Below, piece by piece: positions 39,509 through 52,100 of a stretch of 64,000 nucleotides of DNA. Made by a program: the position numbers and the translations under genes. This DNA is from Straminergon stramineum (taxonomy: Eukaryota > Streptophyta > Bryopsida > Hypnales > Calliergonaceae): NCBI GenBank assembly GCA_963920665.1, contig OY987269.1, forward strand, positions 10,294,501 through 10,358,500, in the 5' to 3' direction. Under the pieces are notes generated by a model, which was not told the origin of the DNA, did not search any database, and worked only from the letters and a program-made list of their open reading frames with translations. Within the stretch, counting starts at the first letter, position 1; each line of letters opens with the position of its first letter.

Positions 39509-40500
39509 TACTCCCTCTATCCCTCTTAACACCTCGTCGCTTAAGGCCTAAATATGTTCAAAAACAACATTGCCTTTGAAGTGTTATAGATATAAATTTC
39601 AGTGAGTTATAAAAATCTCAACCGTACAATCTTGTAGTGTATTTGTTGTAGATGACATGCATCAAATTTGGTGTCATTTGACCGCATAGATTGCAAGATT
39701 ATAATGTTTTAGACTTTTAGTGTTGAAAAAGGATGTTGAAATTTTCCTAGAGCACATTTAGGGGTGAAATTTGATTTCTAAATATATTCAATTGAAGAAA
39801 CTTTAAACTATAAAGTGATTCAAAATTAGCACACAAACACATTGATGAAAAAAAAATCCTTCAATTAACTCATTGTGTCCTCAAAATGGCTTGGAAATGT
39901 CAAAAAATAGGAAGAAAAGTTGCAAAAAACACATTAAAAAATTGCACTTCCTTGTACTAAAATGCTTCTCAGTCACTCATAATTCCTTGAATTGATATGA
40001 AATTTTAGCCACACAAACTAGATTACTATGCGCAACTTTTCCAATTTCTTTTACTGCAAATAAACATTGTATGAAGAAGAAACGAGCAACGAAAGTTCAC
40101 CATAATCCCATAATGTCATGATTTTGAACTTTGAATTGCTCCCAAACATTCAAAACAACTTGGATTGACATGGAAATTCTACCTCAATAACTACACTTCA
40201 AGGGGAATATAACCCGACAACTTCTTTTTAAAAAAAACATGAGATGAAGGAGATACAAGCCCTCGAAGTTGCAACCATCAAAAGTAGTTTGGTGAACTCA
40301 AATTGAACTTGTAAACTTCAATTGGCTTCCAAAAACTCAATACATCTTGGATTGATCTAAAAATTTTACCACGCAAACTAGAAGAGAGAGCACAAATCTT
40401 CCAACAAGTTTTTATTGAATTTAGACATCGGATACAAAAGTTATAGCACTTTGAATTGGATTTGAGGATACTTCGTTCCTTTTGACAATGAGGGGTGAAA
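39509..40500. repeat. Stowaway-like start followed by degenerate about 180-bp direct repeats
   Basis: TTACTCCCTCTATCCCTCTT at about 39509 resembles a Stowaway terminus, but no matching right end is seen. From about 39975 three diverged blocks repeat CTTGGATTGACATG/TTGAATTGATATG then AAATTTTACCACGCAAACTA-type text (about 39975, 40150 and 40340). Confidence 0.4.
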
Positions 40501-40669
40501 TCCTTCCAAAACCTTTTCCATGAGGTATTAACTATATTTTTAGTCTATGTGCCAATGATACATACATTCAAAAACCAGTAACCCATCCCCTAGATCTATG
40601 CAAAATTTTCAACTCAAGTGCCATTGTCCAAGTACCCAAAATCCATGCAAAAAGTATTGTATTTGAGCA

Positions 40670-41310
40670 TTGTTCGTTAAAGTTGCCAACTTATCATTCC
40701 TAATGATTAAAGGTTGGTGGCAACAATGGGATTCTAGAAATATCTACTCCCACCCTAAATACCCCCAACAAGGAGACATGTCCCCATTTACAAACAAATC
40801 TTCGTATCTCCCAAATGGTCCCCAAATCCATTATCAACACAATTGTTTGAAGAAGCAACAAATACAAGGTGCCTCGTACGGGCAAAGCCAAGCTTACCAA
40901 GAGAGGAATGCTCCTTAATTGCTTGCCACTTGGCCCCATGACTGAGGCCATCCAACACAACCAACGCTTACTCAACGATCAAAATCAACAAACAAAGTTT
41001 TTGAGTGGGACACAAATTGTGCTTGATTTGAAGTTTTTTAGAGGGACAAAAGGAATAAATAGCACTATATATTCTCCAAATGGCAATTGATGTCCAACCA
41101 TGCTATTCATTTATGATTCCACTCTATCATCCAACTTGTGTTTAACCAACACAATTTTAAAGTCAAAAGCTCGCAATTCAAGGGAATTAATTTTATTGAG
41201 AATTTCAATTACAATAAACTTTTCACTACCATATGCACACACATTCCACACCATATTGTTATCAAGTGCTCCTAACTTCACAATTGTACACCCCCCCTCA
41301 TAAAAAGCTC
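40670..41310 (-). pseudogene. Possible degraded coding relic of unknown type
   Basis: Read on the - strand, this stretch stays almost open for about 600 bp, with stops only near 41113 and 40990. It gives non-repetitive, protein-like text such as NNMVWNVCAYGSEKFIVIEI and RWLCWMASVMGPSGKQLRSI. The longest intact part is 40700-40975 (91 codons). I do not recognise the family, and there is no initiator or splice context that makes it a live gene. It may be the remains of a retrogene or a transposon ORF, or chance openness. Confidence 0.25.
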
Positions 41311-41532
41311 AAAAAGTGGCGCATCGGAAAGGCCTGTACCATTCACCTTACTACGTCAACTTCATCAATAGCATTACAATTCTGTGATTGTGGGTCAATT
41401 GAAGCAAGTGCTGATGGAGTTCTTGTCCTGAAAAAATGAAATGGATTGACATGTGAAAGATCTGGATGACGGGATTTAATGATGCGACCACCGCAGCAGC
41501 AAGACGCAGTTCATGAGTGAGCCAATGTATGT

Positions 41533-41932
41533 ATGGTAGAACCTCCCATGACCAGCCAAGACCCATGGTCAATACATAGGTAATGGAAAATTTAACAGAG
41601 AGATGACAAATATCTAATCATTAGTTTTTTGGTTTCCAACCATCTTGTAGCCATCACTGTTATGACACATGTGCTTTGTTTTTAGAGCCAAATTAATCTT
41701 TAGATGAGCAGTGATGGAAAAACCTACATATTGGGGATGGGAGTAGGTCAACTTTAAGCTTCTAAAATTCATAACAATTTGAATTTAAGAAAAAAAATTA
41801 TGAAAATTGACAACACCCATCATTTCTATCTCTCTATAGGGCAAAAAATTTAACAATGCCTTCTACTACTCCAAATCATGCACAAAATGCTTAAGTGGCT
41901 GGTAATGGGCGGTTCTACTATAAGTTAATTTG
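41533..41932 (+). mobile_element. MITE, same family as 22684-23079
   Basis: Left TATGGTAGAACCTCCCATGA; right GGTAATGGGCGGTTCTACTA. It aligns along its length with 22684-23079, including CCCATGGTCAATACATAGGT. Confidence 0.72.
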
Positions 41933-44580
41933 CAGGTCAGACATACTTACTGTAACTTACTGTAACTTGCAGGGCGGGGGACTGCAGTCTGTACTGAAAT
42001 TGCGGACATCCATCGCAACGCAACCGTTTGTCAGGGAATTCAGTGTGCTTTGCAGAGTGTAAGGTAGATCGAGATTCTCTTACACTGAGTTCGATGATAA
42101 TGACCATGTGGATTTTATCATACAACTTCAATCTTTCAATTGTTGATCATGCCATCCGCCCTTTCAGTTTATTCAACAAGTGGATTTTATCATGTGACTT
42201 TCATTGTTGTTCAAATCAGGTTAATCATATTCTTGTACTTTTCATTTGAAAAATCGATCAATTAGTATTTGGATTGGTAGTAAGGTGAAAACACCGAAAA
42301 TCATCAAAGTAAGGAATTCCACAGACAGTTGTAGGAAAAAAACCACATTTATGTAGTATTAGCAATTGAAAAATACCAATGAAAAAGAAAGAAAATTAAC
42401 GAGGACATGTAATTACTATGAATTTTAGAAATGAAACTCTCCAAGTCGTTGAAATTGTCATATAACTTGGTTGACATAATATTGAAATTTAGAGAATGAG
42501 CAGTCAGCCAGTGGAAGTTAAGTATGGGATTGGTTTAATTGCACTTTGGGGGACACTTTTAATAGAAAGTTTTGTTGTGAGAAATGGGTACACATAAGGC
42601 TTTGGATATTTGGCCTTATATTCATTTTTTTAAAAACTGTAGTGGTTTAAAGTGCAAATGGACTTCTAATAAATGTACTTTGACATGTGTTTGAACACAA
42701 CTCAACATGCAGAAGTTGTCCAATTAAAACATGAGAGATTTAGGGATATCCAAAGAATATGCAATAATATCTAAAGGGCCTATTATTTGTCAATTTGGCT
42801 AAAGTAGAAGTATTCTTCCATTTTGATCCAATGCTTTCCCTGGTGGTGGCCTCTAACATAACTCTATACATGTCCTAGTTTTTAAAGGCTTGCTTTAGTG
42901 GAAATGGTATCTTGGAGCACCAAACTACAACGTTTGAGCACGATGTTATAAGACACCTAAAGTTTCTATCAATATTTGTCGGTGATGAAATTGACAATTC
43001 ATTGTGTTGAATATATCATGGGATTATGTTCACCTCTTAATTTAATAGATGTGCAAGTATTAGAACATTTAGTAGCATGCAATGTCACTACCTCGGCTCT
43101 ATAGTAGTGGGTTGTTATTGTGACCCTCTTCTTCACATTGTCCCTACAAGAAGCTATGCAATGGACAATAAGTGGTTTTGAAATGGATATGAGATGGCCA
43201 CTAAATGGATTGTCTATAATGTGAGAGGATAATAGGATTTGTCACATATTGTTTCATACTTTGCCAATGGATGGTACAAGAGCAAGCGTGGGTCCATCTC
43301 AAACTAAGTGGACATTGGTCAAATGTCCAAAATGAGAATTAGCAACCCAACTTATAGGTGCTAAAGAATCTAGGGTCCATTTAGGTTTACTAATGGTTGC
43401 ATTTTGGAACCTTGTGTATTACTTTCTACACAACGTAGTGCTTATTTATTATAAAGCCATATCATTTTCTAGACTGCTTTGTGTGTGGGTTTTGCAAGGC
43501 CTATGATTACAAATAGGTACCTACAACATAATTCTTTGAAAATTCATAAATAATTCATAAATGCTCCAAAAAGTATGAACCCACTTGTGTTAGATTCCAC
43601 ATCAGTTTCTCTTCAACTAAAAAATAAGCTAAGGGAGATTTCTTTTGTCCATCTAAAACCCATCAAAAAGACCAACCAGCCCTTGAAGAGTTGCTTCATG
43701 AGCACCCTACCTTACAGTAAATGGTATGGAATAACTTACACCACACACACCAACACTCCTTCATCAGAGTAGATAAGTGGGCAGGTGAAGGGTTCAATGT
43801 AATGAGCAGGGTGCATGAAGGAAAGGCAGTGGACATGAAGGCTACTGAATGTCTCAACTTATGATAAATAATTTTTTCACACATTCAATTCCCTTTCAAT
43901 AACTAAGTGAGGTTCCAGTCTGAATTTGCATTATTTTGCAAGTCGGTGATTTGGGGGGTCAAAGATTGAATTATTTTTTTTGCGTTCAACCTGACTGAAT
44001 TTGCGAAAGTTAGTGTAGGCGGGGGGGGATTGGTTCCAGACTTCCAGCACGGCATGTGGTGTGCCTCAGAAGGCTTGCATTGGCAGCAGCTGCAGCAGCA
44101 GAGAGAAAACATTTATTCTGACAAAGGAATTAACAAGCATTCATGATAACTTAGAACAAATTTTTCCTTTGCAGGGACAGGGACAGGCTGAGGGACAGTG
44201 CACAGGCAGCGCTTGGACAGAGCAAGACACACAATTTGCTGAGTATTATTCTTATTAGCTTAACTTGAACCACCTTCAGTTTCATTTGTTTCAAAAAATA
44301 CCCCAAAAAACTTGAACCACCGCCCTGCCTGGCACTCCATCAATTCTGCCACAAAACCAAAAGTTTCATTTTGATCCTTTCTGCGTCGTAACTTGCGAGT
44401 GAGTTGGAGTGGTTCCCAAATTATTAAGCTGAGATGGAGTATCTTCAACTACACTGAATTGATTTGGTTCAGTTGCAGAGCTCAGACAATCACATAGGAG
44501 CTATGGCAGAACCACCGGGTAGTTGACCACTTCAGTGATTCTGCGCATTTTCTGGGCAGGGTAAGGCAGTGAACAAAAAA
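41933..44580. other. Intergenic, no gene seen
   Basis: Contains a dispersed repeat at 43500-43722. Otherwise only short open frames. Confidence 0.45.
43500..43722 (+). repeat. Dispersed repeat, copy 1
   Basis: Similar in the same orientation to 53690-53897: AAAATTCATAA, CCACTTGTGTTA, ACCAGCCCTT and CTTACAGT/CCGTACAGT blocks in order. Family unknown. Confidence 0.6.
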
Positions 44581-44584
44581 ATTC

Positions 44585-45243
44585 TGTCATGTAGAAAGAT
44601 AGAAATCATTGTGATTTGCGATTTTTTTTAATAATTTTATGCCTTGAATTGAAATTACTATGAGTTTTGGAAGCCAAAAGTTGGTCTAGATCTATATTCA
44701 ACACATAAAGTTTTCCATAAATTACTCATTCAAAGCCATTACTTTGGCTCTCAAAATCATCTCTCATGACACTAATGGTTAGAAGATGGTTGGAAACCAA
44801 GAATTGACTTGAAATGGTTAGAAATCAATTGTAACCTATGGTAGAATAACCTATTACCAATTGGATCCTATGGACAATCTATAGGGTACTAAGAATTTCA
44901 ATTGAAATTATGACTAATTACTAACCATGAGTTCTCAGTTTTCAACCATCTTCTAACCATCAATGTCATCATGACACATGTGCTTGGTTTTGAGAGCCAA
45001 AGTAGTCTATGAATGAGCAATTATAGAAGATTCTAGATCTATATGTTGGGTATGGGTCCAAATCAATTAAAGACTTCTAAAACTCATAGTAATTTCAATT
45101 CAAGGCATAAAATTATCAAAAAAAATTACAGTCCCCATGATTTCTATCTTTCTACATGACAGAAAATTTACATTGCTTACAGTGCTCCAAAACATGCACA
45201 AAATGCTTAAATGGTTGGTTGGTAATGGATGATTCTACCATAG
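44585..45243. mobile_element. Large foldback built from two copies of the 22684-type MITE
   Basis: The left arm, about 44585-44815, is an inverted version of the right arm, about 44935-45175: TAATTTTATGCCTTGAATTG pairs with CAATTCAAGGCATAAAATTA, and ATCATTGTGATTT-type with ATGATTTCTATC-type. The right half (44838-45243) has the family's termini. The loop is about 120 bp. No ORF. Confidence 0.65.
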
Positions 45244-45982
45244 TCTCTATTGAATTTCCTGGTATCTCTGTATAGATTGCCCATGAGGTACTAAGGTAAC
45301 TCAGCCTATGACAGGCACAACTCTGGACAAGCTTGATGCAGTCCCATTTCTTCTTGTGCAGTACATTTTACAAGACACATGGTTATACCATACTGTAGCT
45401 TAGCTTAGCTTTCTCCAAGAAACTAATTTACTTTAAGGCTGCCTTACACATGCCCCAAAATTATTCAGAAAACCGATGACTGCACAAGTCTGTCTGACTG
45501 ATGTGCAAAACAAGGAAAAAACCCAGAAAAAGCTGCTCAACTGTTGCTGAAAGAATGCCAGTGTTTTCCATTGAAGGACAATTATATGAAAGCTTCAAAG
45601 TTTTTTAGTTTTTTAGTTTTTGAAACCCAGAGTTTATTCCAGAAATGAGATAAGAACAAATGGTGGAAAAGCCAAGGGCCAACTGAAGCCCTGGAAAAGC
45701 CCAGAAGTTTTGTTCTAATAAGTAATAAGCAAGCACATAACTTATATTATCTATTCCTCAGTCTGCAATTTGCTGCAGCAGTTGCCAGATTATAATTATT
45801 GTTGGGGGTAAGATTTGGGAGCATTGAATTTTCAATCATAGACTTCATCACTGACGAAGGAGGGGCAGCTCATGTCTCATGTTGTCTGACCCTCTTCAGG
45901 AATTGGAGCTTTTGGAGTGTAAACATTCTTTAAGGGTAGGGATGTATGACATTACGATGGGAAATTCTGGAACTAAGTTATG

Positions 45983-46212
45983 TTAACCCCTAAACGACAC
46001 GGCAGACATTTTTTGTCTGATGAAAGTCAAGGAATTCTCCTCTGTAGGACAAAATTGCAACTATTCATCCTTGGAATTAGGAGTGGAAAGGAGAGAACTT
46101 CTATAGTAGTTTGACTTTCAATGAGTATTTTTTATTTTTTTAAAGTGGATGATGTCATATGATTTCAAAATGCCTGATTTCCACGGGGACCAGCCCAACG
46201 TTCAAGGATTAA
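45983..46212 (+). mobile_element. TTAA-type MITE, subfamily D
   Basis: TTAA at both ends around a 222-bp core starting CCCCTAAACGACACGGC and ending CCCAACGTTCAAGGA. Confidence 0.88.
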
Positions 46213-46507
46213 GATAACTACATCCCCAAAGCATCCGAATAAGCAATCCATCATAGTTCTGATTATTATATTAGGAAACTTCTTTGTGGGGTCTTGTTGG
46301 TAGTTGAAAGGGGATTCTGGATTCTCTTCGAATGCATTTTTTGGACATTGTATGAATAAACTATGAATATTCAAAGTTTTGAAAATAGATGTTTCTAAAA
46401 CCGACGTGAGACTCTCATGAATAGTAAGAGTACATTTTAGGCAAGAATATGTAGGGGTCAATTTTAGGAAGAAGTAGCTTTGAGGTGTAGTTACCTTAAG
46501 TTGATGT

Positions 46508-46786
46508 TTAATCCATGTGCATCAAAGAATATGTTTTTTGGATGTTGATGAGAAACTAGAATTTGTTGAATACCATGTTCATCAAATATTATAATCTTAA
46601 AATCCACACTCCGGTGGATTATCTTGTAAATTGCAAATTTGCATTCATTAGTAAGTTGGCTTCAAATCTCAACCGTGGGAAACTTCAATAACCAAGTGGT
46701 TCTCAAATTGTTCTAGATTTTCTAGATCCAACAACCACAAAAAGCTCTTCACTTACTATGTTCTCTCTACGATGCATATGGGTTAA
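46508..46786 (+). mobile_element. TTAA-type MITE, subfamily E (uninterrupted copy)
   Basis: TTAA at 46508-46511 and 46783-46786. The core is 271 bp and ends GATGCATATGGG. It serves as the empty-site reference for the nested insertion in the sister copy: the site reads CAAATATTATAATC. Confidence 0.72.
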
Positions 46787-47353
46787 ATAATGTAGGGTGC
46801 TAGCTCTAAAAGTGCCCTTGCTATGAAAGCAACCACTGACACAAAAGTACATTTTAATTTCTTCAATGTACTAACAATTTACATTTTCAAGCGGTGTTTG
46901 TTGTTAGTGACCACCACATTTCAGCTTTAAAAATTTCTTCAAAGGTTAAAAAAATATGAATCGATTCAGATTAGATGCCAATTCCATTTTTCTTCCTACG
47001 ACAATTTACTGAAAATTGTTTATTTCAAGGAGTTTAGCTTCCCCTCAAATGCAATCAGCTCTTAAAAAGGGCAGAGTTTTGAGAACAGTCTACCTGGCTT
47101 TAAACCTTGGAAGAGAGGTCCGTAGCTAGTTGTGTGACACATGATTGTTTGGCATTAAAGTTGGGGCATAGCAAACTGAATGCTTGCCTAGTTGCATGAC
47201 TTGTGTCTTGAACATGTATGTGACGCAGTAATGGCATTGATGCAGGGATGTTATTGTAAGCTCCACATGAATGGAATGGCATTCAAGAGGGTATCTTATT
47301 GAAAGCATAAAGTAACTACACCTAAAACCACACAAATAAGCAATTCAACATTA

Positions 47354-47950
47354 TTAACCCTTGTGTGTCAGAGGGGACATTTTTTGGACGCTGAAAAAAT
47401 AGGATTTGTGGAATATCAAGTTCATCAAGTATTAAGGTAGGAGGTTCATAAAGCGCCCATCTAAGAGCTGAAACTGAATTTTGGGGAGGTGAAACTTATT
47501 GAAATATTTTTCAGTAAATTTTTCTTGAAAGACAAGAGGAATTGACATCTAACCCAAGTCGTTTCATATTTTTTGGAGCTTTGTAGAATTAGTTATGAAT
47601 TTTTGAAGTCGAAATGGCATAGGGCTCTAAAACCGCACACCTCCTCAAATGTACATTGTTGATACATCCCTGTAAAGACGAAAAAAACCCATGTACACAC
47701 AGTGTACCTTTGAGGAGGTGTGCAGTTGTAAAGCCTTTGCGGATTTCGAACCTCCTACCTTATAATCTCGAAATTTGCACGGTGGATTCTCTTATAAATT
47801 GTAGATTCATACTCACCAATAAGTTGGCTTCAAATCTCAACCGTGAAACTTTCAGTAACTAAGTAGTTCTCAAATTATTTTGGATTTTCTAGTTCCATCA
47901 AAAAAAAGCTCTTCATTTATGATGTTCTCTCTGTGACGCTCATGGGTTAA
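47354..47950 (+). mobile_element. TTAA-type MITE, subfamily E, carrying a mariner-type MITE
   Basis: TTAA at 47354-47357 and 47947-47950. The core starts CCCTTGTGTGTCAGAGG and ends TGTGACGCTCATGGG. It is interrupted at 47433-47762; once the insert is discounted it matches 46508-46786 along its length. Confidence 0.75.
47433..47762 (+). mobile_element. TA-flanked mariner-type MITE (best copy)
   Basis: The TIR AGGTAGGAGGTTC is perfect (left AGGTAGGAGGTTC, right GAACCTCCTACCT). Compared with the empty site in 46508-46786, the only duplicated bases are TA. That points to Tc1/mariner-type integration and not PIF/Harbinger. The termini differ from the usual Stowaway CTCCCTCC. Confidence 0.82.
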
Positions 47951-48440
47951 GCAATGTTCCGATTATTATATTGGAAAACTTTTTGTGGGGTCATGTAGGT
48001 AGTGAGAAGAGGATTCAAGATTCTCTTAAAATGCATTTTTTGGACACTGTATGAATAAACTATAAATTTCAAAGTGCTGAAAATAGGTGTACCTAAAAGT
48101 GATCATAGATTCTCATAAATAGTGGAAGTACATTTTAGGCAAGAATTTGTAGTGTGTGCTTTAATATAAGGTATAGTTACCTTAGAATATCCCCAATTGA
48201 GTCCAAAATTTGTGGTTTATTTTCATTGTGTAATGTCTAAATTTAAGTTTTCTTGTGTTTTGTACAATTTTTTTTGAATGCACTTATTGTACATTGATAA
48301 AAAAAATCAAGTTCTAATTATAAACCAATCAAAAGTTTGAAGTTCATTTTGAGAGGCAAATTCTAGACTTGATTAGTGATGCTCCTAGTACTCCAATTTG
48401 TGAGAGAATTATTATGATAAGTGTGTGTTCAAGTTAATTG

Positions 48441-49109
48441 TTACCACCCTAAAGTCCCATTGTCCCTTTAGGGGATAAGATGGATTTTGGGTAGGTTCTT
48501 CTAAATACAATTTTTGGCAAAAAAATTTGAATATTTTTAATAAGCAAAAAAAGTTTCTTAGCTTTCTAGGAATCGATCATTCTAATTTCAATCAGTGTCT
48601 AAGAGCAAGAGTTATACCACAATAAGGTCAAATTTCAACTTGGCAAGTAGCAAATGAAATCCATAAAAAACTGAAATAAAAAATTTATATGTTTCTTTCT
48701 CATAGGTTGTATTCTTGTCTACATAAAAAGTTTCATTTCATTCCATTTGGATTTGTGATGTGGAAGCTACTGAGCATCTTGTTTTGCAAGCAATCAAAGC
48801 ATCATTTTGAAAGTAGAACATAAAGGACTTGTTATAGAAATTTTGAGTTATAGGGCTTAAAAGCCCAACAAAGCTACATTGTCAAAAGCCCAAGCAATCT
48901 TGAAAAAAACTTTTGGTTACACGTTGCATGCTTCAATCTCACACATATATTGCCCTCAACCCAAAAATATTTTATATGTGACCTTGATACAAGTCAAGAA
49001 TAAAATCTTATAGTTGTATATTTTTTTTAAATGAATTAAATATAATTTGTTATCATTTTTTTAGAGAGTGATTTTTTTTAGATTTGATCCACAAATCTTT
49101 AGGGGTAAA
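48441..49109 (+). mobile_element. TTAA-type MITE, subfamily A, mutated borders
   Basis: Left TTAC-CACCCTAAAGTCCCATT and right CAAATCTTTAGGGG-TAAA, about 660 bp. It matches 19327-20243 near the left end (GGATAAGATGGATTTTGGGT). Both flanks are one base off TTAA. Confidence 0.68.
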
Positions 49110-52100
49110 GTGATTGTATAACAAGTCCTTTTGTTATCAATGAGGGCAATTTGGTATGGTTTCAAAACTCGTTTAAATTAAAATAATATATACATAACTA
49201 TATATGATTTGATTTTTTAGATTTATGTGTAATTTATTTCCATATTCAATTACATGGTCCTTATATCTATTACTAAACATAATACCATAGAAATTTGAAG
49301 CTTCAATTTCCTAGTTTAAAAACTTATTTATAGGTAGTATATCTCTATTTCTATCTCCATCCTCATTTTTTTACAAACCACAATACAAGCTTCAAAGTTA
49401 ACATGAAGATTACTTATTGAATTTGAAAAGGTTTGTCAACATAATATGATTTTTGAAAATATTATATATATAGGGGAGAATTTTTTTTTATGCCCTATAA
49501 AAATTTAATGATTTTGTCAGAATTTTCTTGAAATAGAAAAAAATGTAGAATAATTCTTGAGGGGTGCAAAGGCCAAAATTGGAATCATGAATAGATTCTT
49601 ATTTGATTTTTATTAACAAAGGAGTTAAGTTTTTTATTCATTCAAATTTCTTTGAATTCTTAAGTCAATGGTTCATCTTCACACCAAATTTGATTCAAAT
49701 TGTTTACAAAATGACCATAAAAAATAATCTCAAAATTAGATAACATCAAAATCTTAAAAATTACAATTTTTAGCATTTCACATCTCAAAACAATTGAAAA
49801 TCATAAATTTTCATACTAGAAATGGATTCGAATTTGTGATTTGAATTTTATTATAAACATTATTGAAAGAATTGATATATTTGGATATATAGGTTCTATG
49901 GATGTGGTATACAATTTTTATTTAAACTTCATGATAGAATTATCCTTCTAAGTTCATATCATAGCACATTATGATATTGTAATCAACAATTTCAAGATTC
50001 TTAAATTCTAAAGGATTGAGGCTCATTTTAGACATAAATGGTCAAGAAATTTTACTTTTTAGGGTAGTGAAAAAAAATGAAAAGAAAAGTTTATTTTAAA
50101 AAAATCCAAGTTTTAATTTATTTTCTAGACTACCATGGGAAACTGTAGAAAAAAATTCAGAAATTTGGAGTGTACATATTGAAAAATTAAAATGTTTGAA
50201 GTTGGAAGAGAATTTTTTTCCCCAATCTTGCCCAACCAAGTCAATAGAATTTTAATTCCTTATATAATGAGATTTTTGCAATACAAATGTTTTTTTACAT
50301 TTGCATCATATATCATGTTAGTTACATACTTGCAAAATTTCAAAATTAGAGGAGGAGTTTTGCACATGCCACCTAAAGTTACTCGGGTTGCTAAAAAACA
50401 TCAAAGCATCATAACTTTTGATTTGGGCACCAAATTGGAAAAATAATTATATTTCCACTAAGTTAGTCCATGTTTACACTTTGTATCAAAATTTGTGAGC
50501 ATCTGACTAAAAATTGACTTCTTGCGCAACTACTCGAGATTTTTTGTATATGTTGAATGATCGCTTGGTCCTTTATGGGTTAAAGAGTATTTGAAGATTT
50601 TTTTCATGGAAGTTGAGGTATGAAACCTCATTTACCATCAACAACAAAAATAATTTGTAGTAATGAGGTTGCAATTGTGTTTGTTTTGGGGCCTTCTTTT
50701 TTAGAAATATTCTTGATATTGAATGATATCAAAGAAAATTAAAAACTCATATAAAAAGTTGAGAGAGATTGAATCCTTCATGTACAAAACCCTTAACAAC
50801 TGAAGCATTCATGGTCTTACAAACCACCTAAAAATTTGAAATTTTGGAGTTACTAAGCTTAGAACACTACTTTGTATTCTCATAAGGTCTTTATGAATTT
50901 AAAGAGTTTTAGCCTTAGATTTTAGATGTTCTTGATGCAAAGATATAATTTTTAGACTACTTATTGTTCAAATTACCATTTATAACCCAATTGGCTTCAA
51001 ATGCTATTTTTCATATTCTATTTTTTTTTCAAAATTTCAAAACTTTAGGAGATTAACACCCATAAAGTTACATTCATATGATCCCGAAACCATAACATTT
51101 GAATAATAAATGTTGTGCTATCTAGCTTATAATGACATGATGTATATTGAAACTGAGTACATCAAAATCAAGTTTATGACATATGAAGCGTACAATAAAT
51201 TGTTGCAAATCACGAATAAAAAATGTATAATTCCATCTAAACAAACAAAATTCAAAATCCTTACTCTACACAATCTATTTTACCACTTTCTATGTATGAC
51301 ATCTTTTTATTTTCATTTTATGGGGGTGAAACCACATATTTTCTATAAGTTATAAAAATTAAATATTTGTTGAGTTGATTGGAAATTATCATTAATTTTT
51401 GACAAATAGGCAAAAGAAATTACATCGAATAGTACATAATATTCTATTTTTTTTGAAATTTTCACCATATGTATTTATTATGGTGTTGGAAATTATAGTG
51501 TACACCAAAATTCAATGTCATTTAATATTTGAAAACATAATAATAGGCTTTCAGCTTCAAACTACAATATCACCTCAAAGTAGGGTTTTTCTTAGGCAAT
51601 TAAATGCCCAATTGCCTCAAAAAAAAATGGGCAGCTTCAAGACTATAGAAAAAAAGGAGGTAAATGTGTTAAAAAATGCCAGACTATCATCATCGCCCTG
51701 CACATTGTTGCCACAATGTTTCCAAAACCTCATTTTATCCATCATGCAGAGCCAATACATACAAATATTGCATACAAAAATTAGATATTCAAAATTGTAT
51801 ACTCATAATTGGCCTCAATCAATTCAAATCCCCATAATGAAGGAGCCAAGGGATGCAAAACCTTCTTGAAAGGAAGGCCATATAACCATTTGTCTAAAAA
51901 CAAAAACAAAAACCCTACTTCAAAGTACTTATTTTTAGGAGATTTTCAAGAAGAGTAGTTACTAAATTTGAGAAGCATCATTTATTGTTATAAATAGTGT
52001 TGATGCATATTTGCTTAATATCCATTTTTTTTTCAATCCTACCTTTGTTAAAAAACATAGGTGTATAATTATAGTAAAAGTTATTTTAGTTTAATCAAAT

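Larger units (their letters stand above)
46213..48195. repeat. Duplicated host segment around nested elements
   Basis: 46213-46500 (AACTACATCCCCAAAGC, GATTATTATATTAGGAAACT, TTTTTTGGACATTGTATGAA, TAGTTACCTTA) is repeated as 47300-47350 plus 47951-48190. The second copy is split by the insertions described at 47354-47950. Confidence 0.7.

Noticed and set aside
44585..45243. LTR retrotransposon or LTR pair
   Set aside because: The similar arms are inverted, not direct, and no primer-binding site, polypurine tract or gag/pol text is present.
47433..47762. PIF/Harbinger (Tourist) assignment with TTA target duplication
   Set aside because: Comparison with the empty site at 46508-46786 supports only TA as duplicated, so a mariner-type assignment fits better.
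51399..51869. 156-codon open frame in very AT-rich DNA
   Set aside because: Lys/Ile/Phe-rich text follows from composition. No start context, domain or splice partner.
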